NCBI GenBank assembly: GCA_963804495.1
Contig: CAWDQN010000003.1
Location: 496,001-560,000 of the forward strand
Origin: Rhodovastum sp963804495
Lineage (GTDB): Bacteria > Pseudomonadota > Alphaproteobacteria > Acetobacterales > Acetobacteraceae
DNA length: 64,000 bases
Direction: 5' to 3'
The position numbers and the translations under genes were made by a program. Positions 35,565-44,600 of the stretch are shown one piece after another. The notes beneath the pieces are model-generated. The model was not told the DNA's origin. It searched no databases and saw nothing but the letters and a program-made list of their open reading frames with translations. Each line of letters starts with the position of its first letter. Position 1 is the stretch's first letter.

Positions 35565-36691
35565 CCATTCTGACCAACGCCCGGCTTGTCCTGTCCGACC
35601 AGGTGATCCACGGCAGCATCTTGCTGCAAGGGTCGTTGATCGGGTCTATCGACGAAGGGCGCAGCCATCTGCCCGGCGCGATCGACTGCGGCGGCGATTT
35701 TCTCATCCCCGGCGTCATCGACGTGCACACCGACAATCTGGAACGCCAGGTGCAACCGCGCCTTCTGGCGCGCTGGCCGTCGCGCTCGGCAATGCTGGCG
35801 CACGACGCGCAATGCGCCGCCGCCGGCGTCACCACGGTGCTGGACGCGCTGTGCGTCGGCGATCTCGGCTTCGATCGCGACCGCCAGCAGACCTATCAGG
35901 ACGGGGTTGCCGACCTCGACGCCCTCGCCCCCACCGGTCTGCTCAAGAGCGAACATTTCCTGCACCTGCGCTGCGAGCTTCCCGCCACCGACCTGATGGA
36001 CCTGCTCAAGCCTGCCATCGACAATCCGCGCCTGCGCATGGTCAGCCTGATGGACCACAGCCCCGGCATGGGCCAGTACGCCGACCTCGACCGCTACCGC
36101 GCGCTGCGCCGCACGGAAGGCGCATCCGACGAGGTGATCGAGCGCCGCATGGGTGAATTGATAGCCCAGCGGGAAAAATGGCGCACTCCCAACCGCCGCG
36201 CGGTGCTCGCCCGGGTGGCTGAACACCACGTGCCGCTGGCCAGCCACGACGACCGCACGGAAGCGGAAATCGAAGAAAATCTCCGCGACGGCATCCGCAT
36301 CAGCGAGTTTCCGGTCAACATCGACGCCGCCCGCGCCGCCCGCGCGCACGGCATGGAGATTATCGCCGGCGCGCCCAACATCGTGCGGGGCGGCAGCCAT
36401 TCCGGCAATGTTTCGGTCATCGATCTGCTGCGCGCCGGCGTGCTGGACGCGCTGGCCAGCGATTACGTGCCGGCCAGTCTGGTGGAAGCCGCGTTCCTCG
36501 CCGGCGACGCCGCCGGCATCGCCCTGCCGCAAGCGGTGGCGCTGGTCACCGAGCGGCCGGCGCGCATGTGCGAATTGTTCGACCGCGGCCGCCTCGCGCC
36601 GGGCCTGCGCGCCGATCTGGTGCGCGTGCATGTGCACGAGGGTTTGCCCGTGGTGCGCCAGGTCTGGCGCGCCGGCGAGCGGGTCGCCTGA
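35561..36691 (+). CDS. phnM: Alpha-D-ribose 1-methylphosphonate 5-triphosphate diphosphatase PhnM
   Basis: This 376-residue amidohydrolase removes pyrophosphate from the ribosyl phosphonate intermediate before C-P cleavage. Seen: IPGVIDVHTDNLERQVQP, the metal Lys region LLKSEHFLHLRCEL, VSLMDHSPGMGQYAD, PLASHDDRTEAEI and GAPNIVRGGSHSGNVS. It is the canonical PhnM, in operon position after phnL, in contrast to the divergent copy at 29008. The stop shares one base with the following gene's start. Confidence 0.95.
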   Translation: MTILTNARLVLSDQVIHGSILLQGSLIGSIDEGRSHLPGAIDCGGDFLIPGVIDVHTDNLERQVQPRLLARWPSRSAMLAHDAQCAAAGVTTVLDALCVGDLGFDRDRQQTYQDGVADLDALAPTGLLKSEHFLHLRCELPATDLMDLLKPAIDNPRLRMVSLMDHSPGMGQYADLDRYRALRRTEGASDEVIERRMGELIAQREKWRTPNRRAVLARVAEHHVPLASHDDRTEAEIEENLRDGIRISEFPVNIDAARAARAHGMEIIAGAPNIVRGGSHSGNVSVIDLLRAGVLDALASDYVPASLVEAAFLAGDAAGIALPQAVALVTERPARMCELFDRGRLAPGLRADLVRVHVHEGLPVVRQVWRAGERVA

Positions 36692-37372
36692 TGCGCGGCG
36701 CCCGCGTCGCGCTGTATTACGCGCCCGCGTCCGACGATCCGCTGTGCTCGCTCGGCGCCGGCTGGTTGGGCCGCGACCCGCAGACCGGCACGCCGCATCC
36801 GCAACCGCCCCTGCCCGGCATCGCCGCGTTCACCGCCGAGCCCCGGCTCTATGCCTTCCACGCCACGCTGAAGCCGCCCATGCTCCTGCGCGACGGCATC
36901 AGCTGGGACGAGGTGGTGCTGGCAACCCGCGCCATCGCTGCCACCGTTCCCGAATTCGACCTGCCCGCGCTGGCGGTGACCAACCTGCACGGCTTCCTCG
37001 CCCTGTGCGAAACCAGCCCGAAGTCCCGCATTGCAGGCGCTGGCCGATGCCTGCGTCGCCGGCGCCGATCATCTGCGCGTGCCGCCCGACGAGGCGGAGT
37101 TGCAAAAGCGCCGGCGCGGCGGAATTTCACCCGCGCAGGACAGCAATCTGCTGCGCTGGGGCTACCCTTACGTGTTCGCCACCTGGACCTTCCACATGAC
37201 GCTCACCCGCCGGCTTTCGACCGCGGAAAACGACCTGTTGCGCCCGGCGGCGGAAGCCTGGTTCGCGCCGGCGCTCGGCCAGCGCCGGCGCGTCACCGAC
37301 ATCTGCCTGTTCGTGCAGCGCGGCGCCGGCACGCCCTTTGCGCTCGCGCAACGCGTCGCCCTGGCGGGCTGA
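36691..37372 (+). pseudogene. DUF1045 phosphonate-operon protein (2H phosphoesterase type), frameshifted
   Basis: A protein of about 226 residues typical of alphaproteobacterial phn operons. It has two H-x-T motifs (FHATLKPP and FHMTLTRR), the signature of the 2H phosphoesterase superfamily, suggesting hydrolysis of a cyclic phosphate such as the PhnJ product (inference; the PhnP role). The first part is in one frame to LCETSPKS; after one extra C at 37025-37027 the rest (LQALADACVAGADHLRV ... QRVALAG) is in the next. This is one of three one-base gains in the operon. Confidence 0.82.
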
Positions 37373-37379
37373 CGCCGCC

Positions 37380-37919
37380 TCAGCCGCCGGCGAGCCGCCG
37401 CAGCACCGCCACCAGCCGCGCCACACCCGCCTCCGCATCGGCATCGTTCACCACGCGGTCCAGCTTTACGCCCGCCGGTATCTCGACGTGACGCGCCAGC
37501 CGCCGGGCGATCTGGGCTTCGGTCTCGCGCCCGCGCGCCGCCAGCCGTCGCGCCACCAACTCGGCCGGCGCCGTCACCTCGACCACATGCACCGCAAACC
37601 GCCCGGCCGCGCCGGCAATGGTGGCGCGCGACACGTTCGCCACCACCACCTGCCCGGCAGCCAGCGGACCCGCAATGGCGGACGGCAACCCATACCGCAG
37701 CCCATGCGCCTCCCACCACAACGCGTAGGCGCCCGACGCTTGCCGCCGCGCGAACGTTTCCGGATCGACCGGATCGTGCTCCTCGCCGCCGGTCTCGGCG
37801 GGGCGGGTGATCTGCCGCCTCACGAAGTAAAACCGCGCATCTGCCGCCAACACGGCACGCGCGCCGATCAGCAACGTGTCCTTGCCGACGCCCGACGGGC
37901 CGACTACCAGAACCAGCAT
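37380..37919 (-). CDS. phnN: Ribose 1,5-bisphosphate phosphokinase PhnN
   Basis: This 179-residue guanylate-kinase-like protein makes PRPP from ribose 1,5-bisphosphate, the exit step of the C-P lyase pathway. It starts MLVLVVGPSGVGKDTL (P-loop), has YFVRRQITRPAETGGEEHDP, and AYALWWEAHGLRYGLP. It is convergent with the DUF1045 gene, seven bases apart, so it has its own promoter on the far side, downstream of a GC-rich repeat. Confidence 0.93.
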   Translation of the reverse strand: MLVLVVGPSGVGKDTLLIGARAVLAADARFYFVRRQITRPAETGGEEHDPVDPETFARRQASGAYALWWEAHGLRYGLPSAIAGPLAAGQVVVANVSRATIAGAAGRFAVHVVEVTAPAELVARRLAARGRETEAQIARRLARHVEIPAGVKLDRVVNDADAEAGVARLVAVLRRLAGG

Positions 37920-37975
37920 GGCCCGCCTTGCGTGTTTGCCGGGTGGAAACTGGCGCGACGCCAGCCGCAATGCAA

Positions 37976-38071
37976 GAAAGCAAGGCCAGGAGCTCTGCCC
38001 CTGGACCCCGCCGTCGCGCGCAGCGCGCCTTCGGCGCGACGGCCGTGCGGCCCTTGGAACCCATTCGTTAA
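37976..38071. repeat. GC-rich palindromic intergenic repeat (copy)
   Basis: Contains GGCCAGGAGCTCTGCCCCTGG and an inner dyad around TCGCGCGCAGCGCGCCTTCG, ending GGCCCTTGGAACCCATTCG. It occupies the divergent interval between phnN and the serine hydrolase gene. Confidence 0.75.
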
Positions 38072-38084
38072 GGCAAACCAACGC

Positions 38085-39257
38085 GTGGACCTTTCGAACG
38101 AGATAACGGCGCTGCTGGATCACGCAGTGACACGAAACGTGTTGCCTGGGGCGGTCGCGGTGGCAGTCAACCGCGACGGCTTGCTGTTCGAGGCCGCCGC
38201 CGCACTTCCCGCCGACGCCATTTTCTGGCTCGCCTCCATGACCAAGGCGATTGTTTCCGTCGCCGCCATGCAACTTGTGGAACAACGGCGCCTGGGCCTC
38301 GACGTACCGGTCGCCAGCATCCTGCCAGCGCTCGCCGCGCCGCGCGTGCTCGAAGGCTTCGACGCCAGCGGCACGCCGCTGCTGCGGCCGGCCCGCACCG
38401 CCATGACGCTGCGCCACTTGCTCACCCACACCGCCGGCTATGGCTACAATTTCTGGAATGCGGACCTCGGCCGCGCCCTCGACCACGCCAACCTGCCGCG
38501 CATTCCCACCAGCTGGGACGACGTGGCGCGCACGCCACTGCTGTTCGATCCCGGCACGCGCTGGACCTACGGCATCAACACCGACATCGTCGGCCTCGCA
38601 GTGGAAGCCGCGAGCGGGCAAACGCTCGACGCCTATCTGCGCGCGCATGTGCTGGGGCCGCTTGGCATGCACGACACCGGCTTCCGGCTGACGCCGGCCC
38701 AACAATCACGCCTCGCGCCCATACATCGCCGCACCTCAGACGGCGCGTTGCGCCCGATCGACTGGCTGGTTGGCGACGGCCAGGGATTTGCCGGCGGCGG
38801 CGGCGGTCTGTGCGGCACCGCGCGCGACTACGCGCGCTTCCTGCGGATGCTGCTGAACGGCGGCGCGCTGGACGGCGTGCGCCTGCTGGCGGCCGAAACA
38901 ATCGCCGATATGGGGCGCAACCATATCGGCGACCTGCAGGTGCACACGCTTGCCACCGCCCTGCCCAGGCTGGCCAACGACGCCAATTTCTTCCCCGGTA
39001 TGGTTCAGCAATGGGGGCTCGGCTTCCTCCTCAACACCGCGCCCGGACCGAACGGGCGCAGCGCTTTCAGCCTGGCCTGGGCGGGCCTGGCCAACTGTTA
39101 TTTCTGGCTCGATCCGGCGCAGGGCGTGGCCGGCTGCCTGCTCACGCAAATGTTTCCGTTTGCCGACGCGGCGGTGCTGGAGGTGTTCGGCGCGATGGAG
39201 CGGGCGATCTACGCCGCCGGCGTGACCTCGTCATGCCCGGGACACGCCCGGACATGA
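38085..39257 (+). CDS. Serine hydrolase, class C beta-lactamase family
   Basis: This protein of 390 residues is of the beta-lactamase/esterase (EstB-like) family, with the catalytic S-x-x-K in LASMTKAIVSVA, Y-x-N in TYGINTDIVG, and HTAGYGYNFW downstream. No signal peptide is seen, so it is likely a cytoplasmic esterase or peptidase-like enzyme rather than a resistance beta-lactamase. The GTG at 38085 is the first sensible start after the repeat; the frame is open further upstream but only through the repeat and the phnN antisense. Confidence 0.85.
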   Translation: MDLSNEITALLDHAVTRNVLPGAVAVAVNRDGLLFEAAAALPADAIFWLASMTKAIVSVAAMQLVEQRRLGLDVPVASILPALAAPRVLEGFDASGTPLLRPARTAMTLRHLLTHTAGYGYNFWNADLGRALDHANLPRIPTSWDDVARTPLLFDPGTRWTYGINTDIVGLAVEAASGQTLDAYLRAHVLGPLGMHDTGFRLTPAQQSRLAPIHRRTSDGALRPIDWLVGDGQGFAGGGGGLCGTARDYARFLRMLLNGGALDGVRLLAAETIADMGRNHIGDLQVHTLATALPRLANDANFFPGMVQQWGLGFLLNTAPGPNGRSAFSLAWAGLANCYFWLDPAQGVAGCLLTQMFPFADAAVLEVFGAMERAIYAAGVTSSCPGHART

Positions 39258-39271
39258 CGCAACACCGGAGG

Positions 39272-39596
39272 TCAGGGCGTCTTGGCAACGTCCTTGACGA
39301 AGTCCTCGGTGTCCACCACGGCGTGCCAGGTACAGGACGGTGCAGGCCACCACCGGCGGCAATTGCGGGTAGCGGTCTTTCGCCGCGACCGAAGCGAACT
39401 GGCCGCGCGAAAGTCCCTGCAGCAGATTGCCCAGCAGCAAGCTGCCGGCATGGTCGTCCTTGTCGTGCGCCGACACCACCCGCACCGTGATGCGCTCCAG
39501 CGCGTCGCAGGGGCTGGTGGTATCCTCGCCCACCAGCGGGTAGCCGAAAAACGCCACGGCAACGACGACGAGCAGCAGGATCAGGTTCTTCATCAT
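39272..39596 (-). pseudogene. Small exported or membrane-anchored hypothetical protein, frameshifted
   Basis: The product begins MMKNLILLLVVVAVAFFGYP, a signal peptide or anchor, followed by SPCDALERITVRVVSA and SRGQFASVAAKDRYPQLPP. Near 39329 one extra base moves the frame; the true continuation appears to be CTVLYWHAVVDTEDFVKDVA, ending at 39272. That would be about 107 residues. The family is unknown. As written the frame runs into the serine hydrolase gene on the other strand. Confidence 0.6.
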
Positions 39597-39687
39597 ATCC
39601 GTCCGAACTCAGTGAGGCGCGGACACTAGCCTGCTCGGTTCTGCCGCGCAAAGGCCAGCGCACAGCCCTGGCCTTGCCTTCCCTGGC

Positions 39688-40947
39688 TCACGGAAACAGC
39701 CCCCGCATTTTCTTGGCATCGCGCACCTTCTGCACTCCGATGGCGGTTGCCGCATCGCGGTGCGGCACATGGTCCTGGTCCACCCGCGCCATGACCCGGT
39801 TGAACGCGCGGTCGAGCACCCGGTTCAGCCGGCTCAGCACCTCCGCCTCATCCCAAAAGAACTGCTGCAAATCCTGCACCCACTCGAAATAACTCACCAC
39901 CACGCCGCCGGCGTTGCACAGGATGTCAGGAATCACGAACACCTCGCCGTGCCGCTCGCGCAGCACCCGGTCGGCCTCCGGCGTGGTCGGCCCGTTGGCG
40001 CCCTCGGCCAGGATGCGGCATTGCAGCCGTCCCGCATTGGCGCCGGTGATCACCTGCTCCACCGCCGCCGGCACCAGCACATCACAGGGCATGGTCAGGA
40101 ACACCGCCGGATCGCACACCGCCTCCCGCGACCAGCCGGCCAGCACGCCGTGCTCCGCCTGGTGGCGCTGCAGCGCCTTCAGGTCGAGCCCTTTCGGGTC
40201 GTAATAACAGGCGGTGTGATCGGAGACGCCGAGAATGCGCACCCCGCGTTCGGCCAGCGCCATGGCGCTCACCGAGCCGACATTGCCGAACCCTTGCACG
40301 ATGGCGGTGGCGTCGGTGGGGTGCATCTGCATCCGCTCCATCGCCCGGCCCACCAGATGCGCCACTCCGCGCCCGGTTGCCTCCCGCCGCCCCTCGGTGC
40401 CGCCGGCGCTGACGGGCTTGCCGGTGACGATTTCGGTGACCGTCTTGCCCTGGTACATGGAATAGGTGTCCATGAACCAGGCCATCACCTGCTCGTTGGT
40501 GCCCATGTCGGGGGCCATGACGTCGGTGTGCGAGCCGACGAAGGGGATCATCTCCTGCATGTAGCGGCGCGACACCGCCTCCAGTTCGCGCCGGCTGAGC
40601 TTGTACGGGTCGCACGCCACGCCGCCCTTGGCGCCGCCATAGGGCAGGCCGCACAGGGCGCATTTCCAGCTCATCCACACCGCCAGCGCCGCCACCTCGC
40701 CCACATCCAGCTTGGGCGAATAGCGCGTGCCGCCCTTGGTGGGGCCGAGCGTCAGATGATGCTGCACCCGGTAGCCCTGGAACACGGTTTCGTGGCCGTC
40801 ATCCATGTGCACCGGAATCGACACCGCGATGGCGCGTTTGGGCAGCAGCAGCCGCTCGCGCTCGGTCAAGGGGATGCCGAGGTAATCGGCGACGGTGTTG
40901 AACTGCTCCCGCGCCATGTCGAACACGGGACCGGTGTAGATGGTCAT
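39688..40947 (-). CDS. Glu/Leu/Phe/Val-type amino acid dehydrogenase (glutamate dehydrogenase)
   Basis: This 419-residue NAD(P)-dependent dehydrogenase deaminates glutamate reversibly. Seen: GGTRYSPKLDVGEVAALA with the substrate Lys nearby (MSWKCAL), the catalytic Lys in PYGGAKGGVACDP, the Asp in VMAPDMGTNE, and the Rossmann motif VQGFGNVGSVSA. The sequence resembles GdhA of the NAD-type hexameric group. The ATG at 40947 follows GGAGGGGAA. A half copy of the GC-rich repeat (about 39649-39683) lies five bases beyond the stop codon. Confidence 0.92.
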   Translation of the reverse strand: MTIYTGPVFDMAREQFNTVADYLGIPLTERERLLLPKRAIAVSIPVHMDDGHETVFQGYRVQHHLTLGPTKGGTRYSPKLDVGEVAALAVWMSWKCALCGLPYGGAKGGVACDPYKLSRRELEAVSRRYMQEMIPFVGSHTDVMAPDMGTNEQVMAWFMDTYSMYQGKTVTEIVTGKPVSAGGTEGRREATGRGVAHLVGRAMERMQMHPTDATAIVQGFGNVGSVSAMALAERGVRILGVSDHTACYYDPKGLDLKALQRHQAEHGVLAGWSREAVCDPAVFLTMPCDVLVPAAVEQVITGANAGRLQCRILAEGANGPTTPEADRVLRERHGEVFVIPDILCNAGGVVVSYFEWVQDLQQFFWDEAEVLSRLNRVLDRAFNRVMARVDQDHVPHRDAATAIGVQKVRDAKKMRGLFP

Positions 40948-41051
40948 GATGTATTTCCCCTCCCTGGTGCGGTCCGCTCCGGCCGCGCTGTTGCTTGCCG
41001 CCGAACATGGCGGATGTCCGCGACGCCGCAACCACGGCGTCGCGGCCTCGG

Positions 41052-42839
41052 TCACCGCTTCGGCGGCGGCTTCTTGGCCAGCAGCCTTGCGCCGACGGCC
41101 GGGCGCTTGACGGCGGCCGTCGCTCGTTTCGTCTTCGTTTTGGCTGCCGGCTTCACCCCCGCGCCGGCGCGCAACTGGGCGATCGTGGCCCGGCTGGTGA
41201 TCTGCTCGGGGTTCATGCGCAGCTCGATCACCGCCGGCTTGCCGCTGTCTACCGCGCGGCGGAAGGCCGGGGCGAACTCCGCGGTCGCCGCCACCAGCTC
41301 GCCATGGCCGCCGAACGCCTCGATTAATTTCACGAAATCGGGATTGGTCAGCGCGGTGCCGGAGACGCGGCCCGGGTAGGCGCGTTCCTGATACATGCGG
41401 ATCGTGCCGTACATCTGGTTGTTGAACACCAGCACGATCGGCGCCACGCCATGGTGGAAGGCGGTGGCCAGTTCCTGTCCGGTCATCAGGAACCCGCCGT
41501 CGCCCACGAAGGCCACCGCCTGCCGGTGCGGCTGCGCGATTTTGGCGCCGATCGCCGCCGGCACCCCATAACCCATGGCGCCGTTGGTCGGCCCGATGAA
41601 GCGCTGGCGGTCGCTGAAATGCATGAAACGGATCGGCCAGGTGCCGAAATTGCCGGCGTCGGTGGTCAGCACCGCGTCGTCGTCCAGCAGCCCCTCCAGG
41701 TCGCGCAGCGCCTGGCCGAGATTGAGCGACCCCTCGTACTGCGGCACCTCCCGCCCGGCGAGCCGCAGCGCCCGCAGCTCGCGCGTCCACTCGCTCCAGG
41801 CCGGCTTCACCGGCGCCAGCTTCGCCGCTGCCGCGGCGAACAGGTTCAGGTCGGAGATGATGCCGAGCGCCGGGCGGAACACCCGGCCGATTTCGGCGGC
41901 GTCGGGGTGCACATGCACGATCGCGGTGCCGCCGGCCGGGTCCAACAACGTGTAACCCTGGGTTGCCGCCTCGCCCAGGCGGGTGCCGATGGCCAGGATC
42001 AGGTCGGCCTCGCGCACCTGCGCCACCAGCGCCGGGTCCGAGCCGACGCCCAGATCGCCCACATACGTATCGAGCGTGCCGTCGTACAGCGACTGCCGGC
42101 GGAAACTCACGGTGACCGGCAGGTCGTTGGCGACCAGGAAGGCGCGGATATCGGCGCGCGCCTGATCACTCCAGCAACTGCCGCCGAGGATGGCCAGCGG
42201 CTTGCGCGCGCGCGCCAGCAGGGCGGTCATGCGTGCCAGCGCCGCCGGGTCGGGGTGCGGGCGGAACACCGGGGCGGGTCCGATATCGGGCACTTCGACG
42301 CTGCGTTTCTGCATCTCCTCCGACAGCGCGATCACCACCGGCCCGGGGCGGCCGCTGGTGGCGACATCGACCGCGTGCGCCACCAGTTCGGGGATGCGCG
42401 CGGCGTCGTCGATCTGCGTCACCCATTTGGCCAGCGGCTGGAACATGCGGCGGTAGTCGATTTCCTGGAAGCTCTCGCGGTCGGTTTCCTCAAAGGGGAT
42501 CTGGCCGACGAACAGCAGCAGCGGGGTGGAGTCCTGGAACGCCACATGCACGCCGATGGCGGCGTGGCAGGCGCCGGGGCCGCGGGTGACGAAGGCGGCG
42601 GCGGGACGGCCGGTGAGTTTGCCGCAGGCCTCGGCCATGTGCACCGCGCCGGCTTCGAAGCGGCAGGTGGTGAGGTGGAGTTTTTCGCGCACGGCGTAGA
42701 GGCCGTCGAGCACGTCGAGGTAGCTTTCGCCCGGCACGGCGAAGGCGTGGGCGATGCCTTGCGCCACCAGCGCGTCGGCCAGCACCCGTCCGCCGGTGCG
42801 GGGCGCCAGCCGTGTTCCGCGCGCCTTGCCCAGTTCCAT
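41052..42839 (-). CDS. Thiamine-diphosphate-dependent enzyme (acetolactate synthase-like) with Lys-rich tail
   Basis: This 595-residue enzyme of the acetolactate synthase/benzoylformate decarboxylase superfamily has the N-terminal FAVPGESYLDVLDGLY with the catalytic Glu in CRFEAGAVHMAEA, and the ThDP motif VGDGGFLMTGQELATAFHHG then NNQMYGTIRMYQE. It is unlikely to be the biosynthetic IlvB because no small subunit follows. The last about 35 residues are a basic Ala/Lys/Pro-rich tail (AAKTKTKRATAAVKRP ...) resembling histone-like tails, which the family normally lacks. GAGGAG precedes the ATG at 42839. Confidence 0.87.
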   Translation of the reverse strand: MELGKARGTRLAPRTGGRVLADALVAQGIAHAFAVPGESYLDVLDGLYAVREKLHLTTCRFEAGAVHMAEACGKLTGRPAAAFVTRGPGACHAAIGVHVAFQDSTPLLLFVGQIPFEETDRESFQEIDYRRMFQPLAKWVTQIDDAARIPELVAHAVDVATSGRPGPVVIALSEEMQKRSVEVPDIGPAPVFRPHPDPAALARMTALLARARKPLAILGGSCWSDQARADIRAFLVANDLPVTVSFRRQSLYDGTLDTYVGDLGVGSDPALVAQVREADLILAIGTRLGEAATQGYTLLDPAGGTAIVHVHPDAAEIGRVFRPALGIISDLNLFAAAAAKLAPVKPAWSEWTRELRALRLAGREVPQYEGSLNLGQALRDLEGLLDDDAVLTTDAGNFGTWPIRFMHFSDRQRFIGPTNGAMGYGVPAAIGAKIAQPHRQAVAFVGDGGFLMTGQELATAFHHGVAPIVLVFNNQMYGTIRMYQERAYPGRVSGTALTNPDFVKLIEAFGGHGELVAATAEFAPAFRRAVDSGKPAVIELRMNPEQITSRATIAQLRAGAGVKPAAKTKTKRATAAVKRPAVGARLLAKKPPPKR

Positions 42840-42892
42840 CGATGCTGCTCCTCGACAACTCGTAGCGGGAGGATAGAGCCGCATGGGGGGCG

Positions 42893-43012
42893 GCGTCGAC
42901 CCGGGGAGAGGCCGGGGCGCTGCCCCGGACCCCGCCAGGGGCTTAAATTATGGGGTGCAGGGGCCTCTCGGCCCTTGCCGGGTCCAGGGCAGAGCCCTGG
43001 CCTTGCTTGGGG
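42893..43012. repeat. GC-rich palindromic intergenic repeat (inverted pair)
   Basis: Two family copies face each other: GGCCGGGGCGCTGCCCCGG (from 42912) and GGTCCAGGGCAGAGCCCTGG (from 42981), with TTAAATTATGGGG in the middle. It lies between the divergent ThDP enzyme and ankyrin genes. Confidence 0.8.
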
Positions 43013-43184
43013 CACGCGCAGGGATGGGGTGTCGGTTCGAATGTCGGCCGCGCATGGTCGCCGCGGCGGCCTTGGACAGATTCTGCCGTCCCTGGGAAAT
43101 AGTCACTTCAAATTGATTATGGAGTTCCGAATTGCTCACTTACAATTACTTACGCTCGGTAATAAAAGTGGCGAGGAAACGGAT

Positions 43185-44600
43185 ATGACTTACAACTGGT
43201 GGCACCCAACCGCAAGCGCTGGACCAGCAATCGCCTCGGCCGAACGAGTTGAAGCTGCAGCCAAAATCCTGGCGCACCTGGAAAAAGGGGGCGATGTTCA
43301 GGCGAAAGAATGCAGCTATGGACTAACCGCTCAGTTTCATGGCTCAGACGGCGGCCACCGAAGCTTGATGCAGGCGCTGCTTGAAAAGGCGTCTGAGTTG
43401 CAGGGCCACGATCCTGTCGACGTGATCGCGCTGCTTGAAGCTTCCCAGAATGGTCATTGCGACGTGGTGCAGGCGCTGCTTGACAAGGGAATCGATGCCA
43501 ATACCGGGAAGACGCACCACGGCGGCGTGACCGCGCTGATGGTGGCCTCCGAGAATGGCCATCGCGATGTGGTACGCGCCCTGCTCGACCGGGGCGCGCA
43601 CGTGAATGACAGGGATATCGACGGACGGACGGCGCTGATGCTGGCCGCTGTGAACGGGCATCGCGGCGCGGAGCAGATGCTTCTCGACAAGCACGCCGCG
43701 GTCAATTCCAAGGAGACCAAGTATGGCGTGACCGCCCTGATCGCGGCCTCCCTGCACGGCCATCGCGATGTGGTGCAGGCGCTGCTCGATGCGGGGGCCG
43801 ATGTGAACGCCAAGGCGGGCAGCGGCACGACCGCGCTGTTTCTGGCCTCCGAGAGCGGCCACCGCGATGTGGTGCAGGCGCTGCTCGCCAATGGGGCCTC
43901 TGTCAACGCCAAGATGCGGTGCGGCAAGACCGCGCTCCACAAGGCCTCCATCAACGGGCACTGCGACGTTGTGAATGTGCTGCTCGCCAACGGGGCCGAG
44001 GTCGATGCCAGGAACAACAATGGCGTGACCGCGCTGATCGTGGCCGCCATGTTCGGCCACTGTGATGTGGTTCGGGTGCTGCTCGCCAAGGGGGCCGAGG
44101 TCAATGCCAAGGATGATATCGGCGGGACAGCACTGATGGTGGCCGCCGAAACCGGCCACCTCGACGTTGTGCGGGCATTGATCGCCGAGGGCGCCGAGGT
44201 CAACGCCACACGCACGAACGACGGCGTCACCGCGCTGATGCTGGCTGCGCAGGAAGGCCACTGCCATGTTGCCCAGGCGCTGCTCGCCAAGGGGGCCGAG
44301 GTCAACGCGAGGCGGACGGGCGACCACGTGAGCGCACTGATGCTGGCTGCCCAGGAAGGCCACTGGGATATGGTGCACATGCTGCTTGCGGAGGGGGCGG
44401 AGATCAATGCCAGACGAAACGACGGCGCAACCGCGCTGATGCTGGCGTCCGCCAGGGGCCACCACGATGTGGTGCGTTTGCTAATCAGCAATTTCAAGGT
44501 CGAGATCAATGCCGTGATGAGCGGCGGCATAACCGCACTGAGTTTGACGAGCAACTCCAGGATCAGATCCTCATTGATGCAGGCAGGCGCCAAGGGATAG
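43185..44600 (+). CDS. Ankyrin-repeat protein
   Basis: This 471-residue protein consists almost wholly of about eleven 33-residue ankyrin repeats (consensus GxTALMLAAxxGHxDVVxxLL then AKGAEVNA), from about residue 80 to the end. It has no signal peptide or membrane segment. Such proteins mediate protein-protein contact; the partner is unknown. Its repeats are very alike at the DNA level, suggesting recent expansion. The frame is open far upstream but the ATG at 43185 with GAGGAA before it is the real start; ATG 43119 is an alternative. It is an isolated gene. Confidence 0.9.
   Translation: MTYNWWHPTASAGPAIASAERVEAAAKILAHLEKGGDVQAKECSYGLTAQFHGSDGGHRSLMQALLEKASELQGHDPVDVIALLEASQNGHCDVVQALLDKGIDANTGKTHHGGVTALMVASENGHRDVVRALLDRGAHVNDRDIDGRTALMLAAVNGHRGAEQMLLDKHAAVNSKETKYGVTALIAASLHGHRDVVQALLDAGADVNAKAGSGTTALFLASESGHRDVVQALLANGASVNAKMRCGKTALHKASINGHCDVVNVLLANGAEVDARNNNGVTALIVAAMFGHCDVVRVLLAKGAEVNAKDDIGGTALMVAAETGHLDVVRALIAEGAEVNATRTNDGVTALMLAAQEGHCHVAQALLAKGAEVNARRTGDHVSALMLAAQEGHWDMVHMLLAEGAEINARRNDGATALMLASARGHHDVVRLLISNFKVEINAVMSGGITALSLTSNSRIRSSLMQAGAKG

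Noticed and set aside
38085..39257. Acquired antibiotic-resistance beta-lactamase
   Set aside because: It has the S-x-x-K and Y-x-N motifs of the wider serine hydrolase family but no signal peptide, and its context is not that of a resistance gene.
41451..43184. An about 580-codon extension upstream of the ankyrin protein
   Set aside because: It is antisense to the ThDP enzyme; the ankyrin gene has its own start and ribosome-binding site at 43185.
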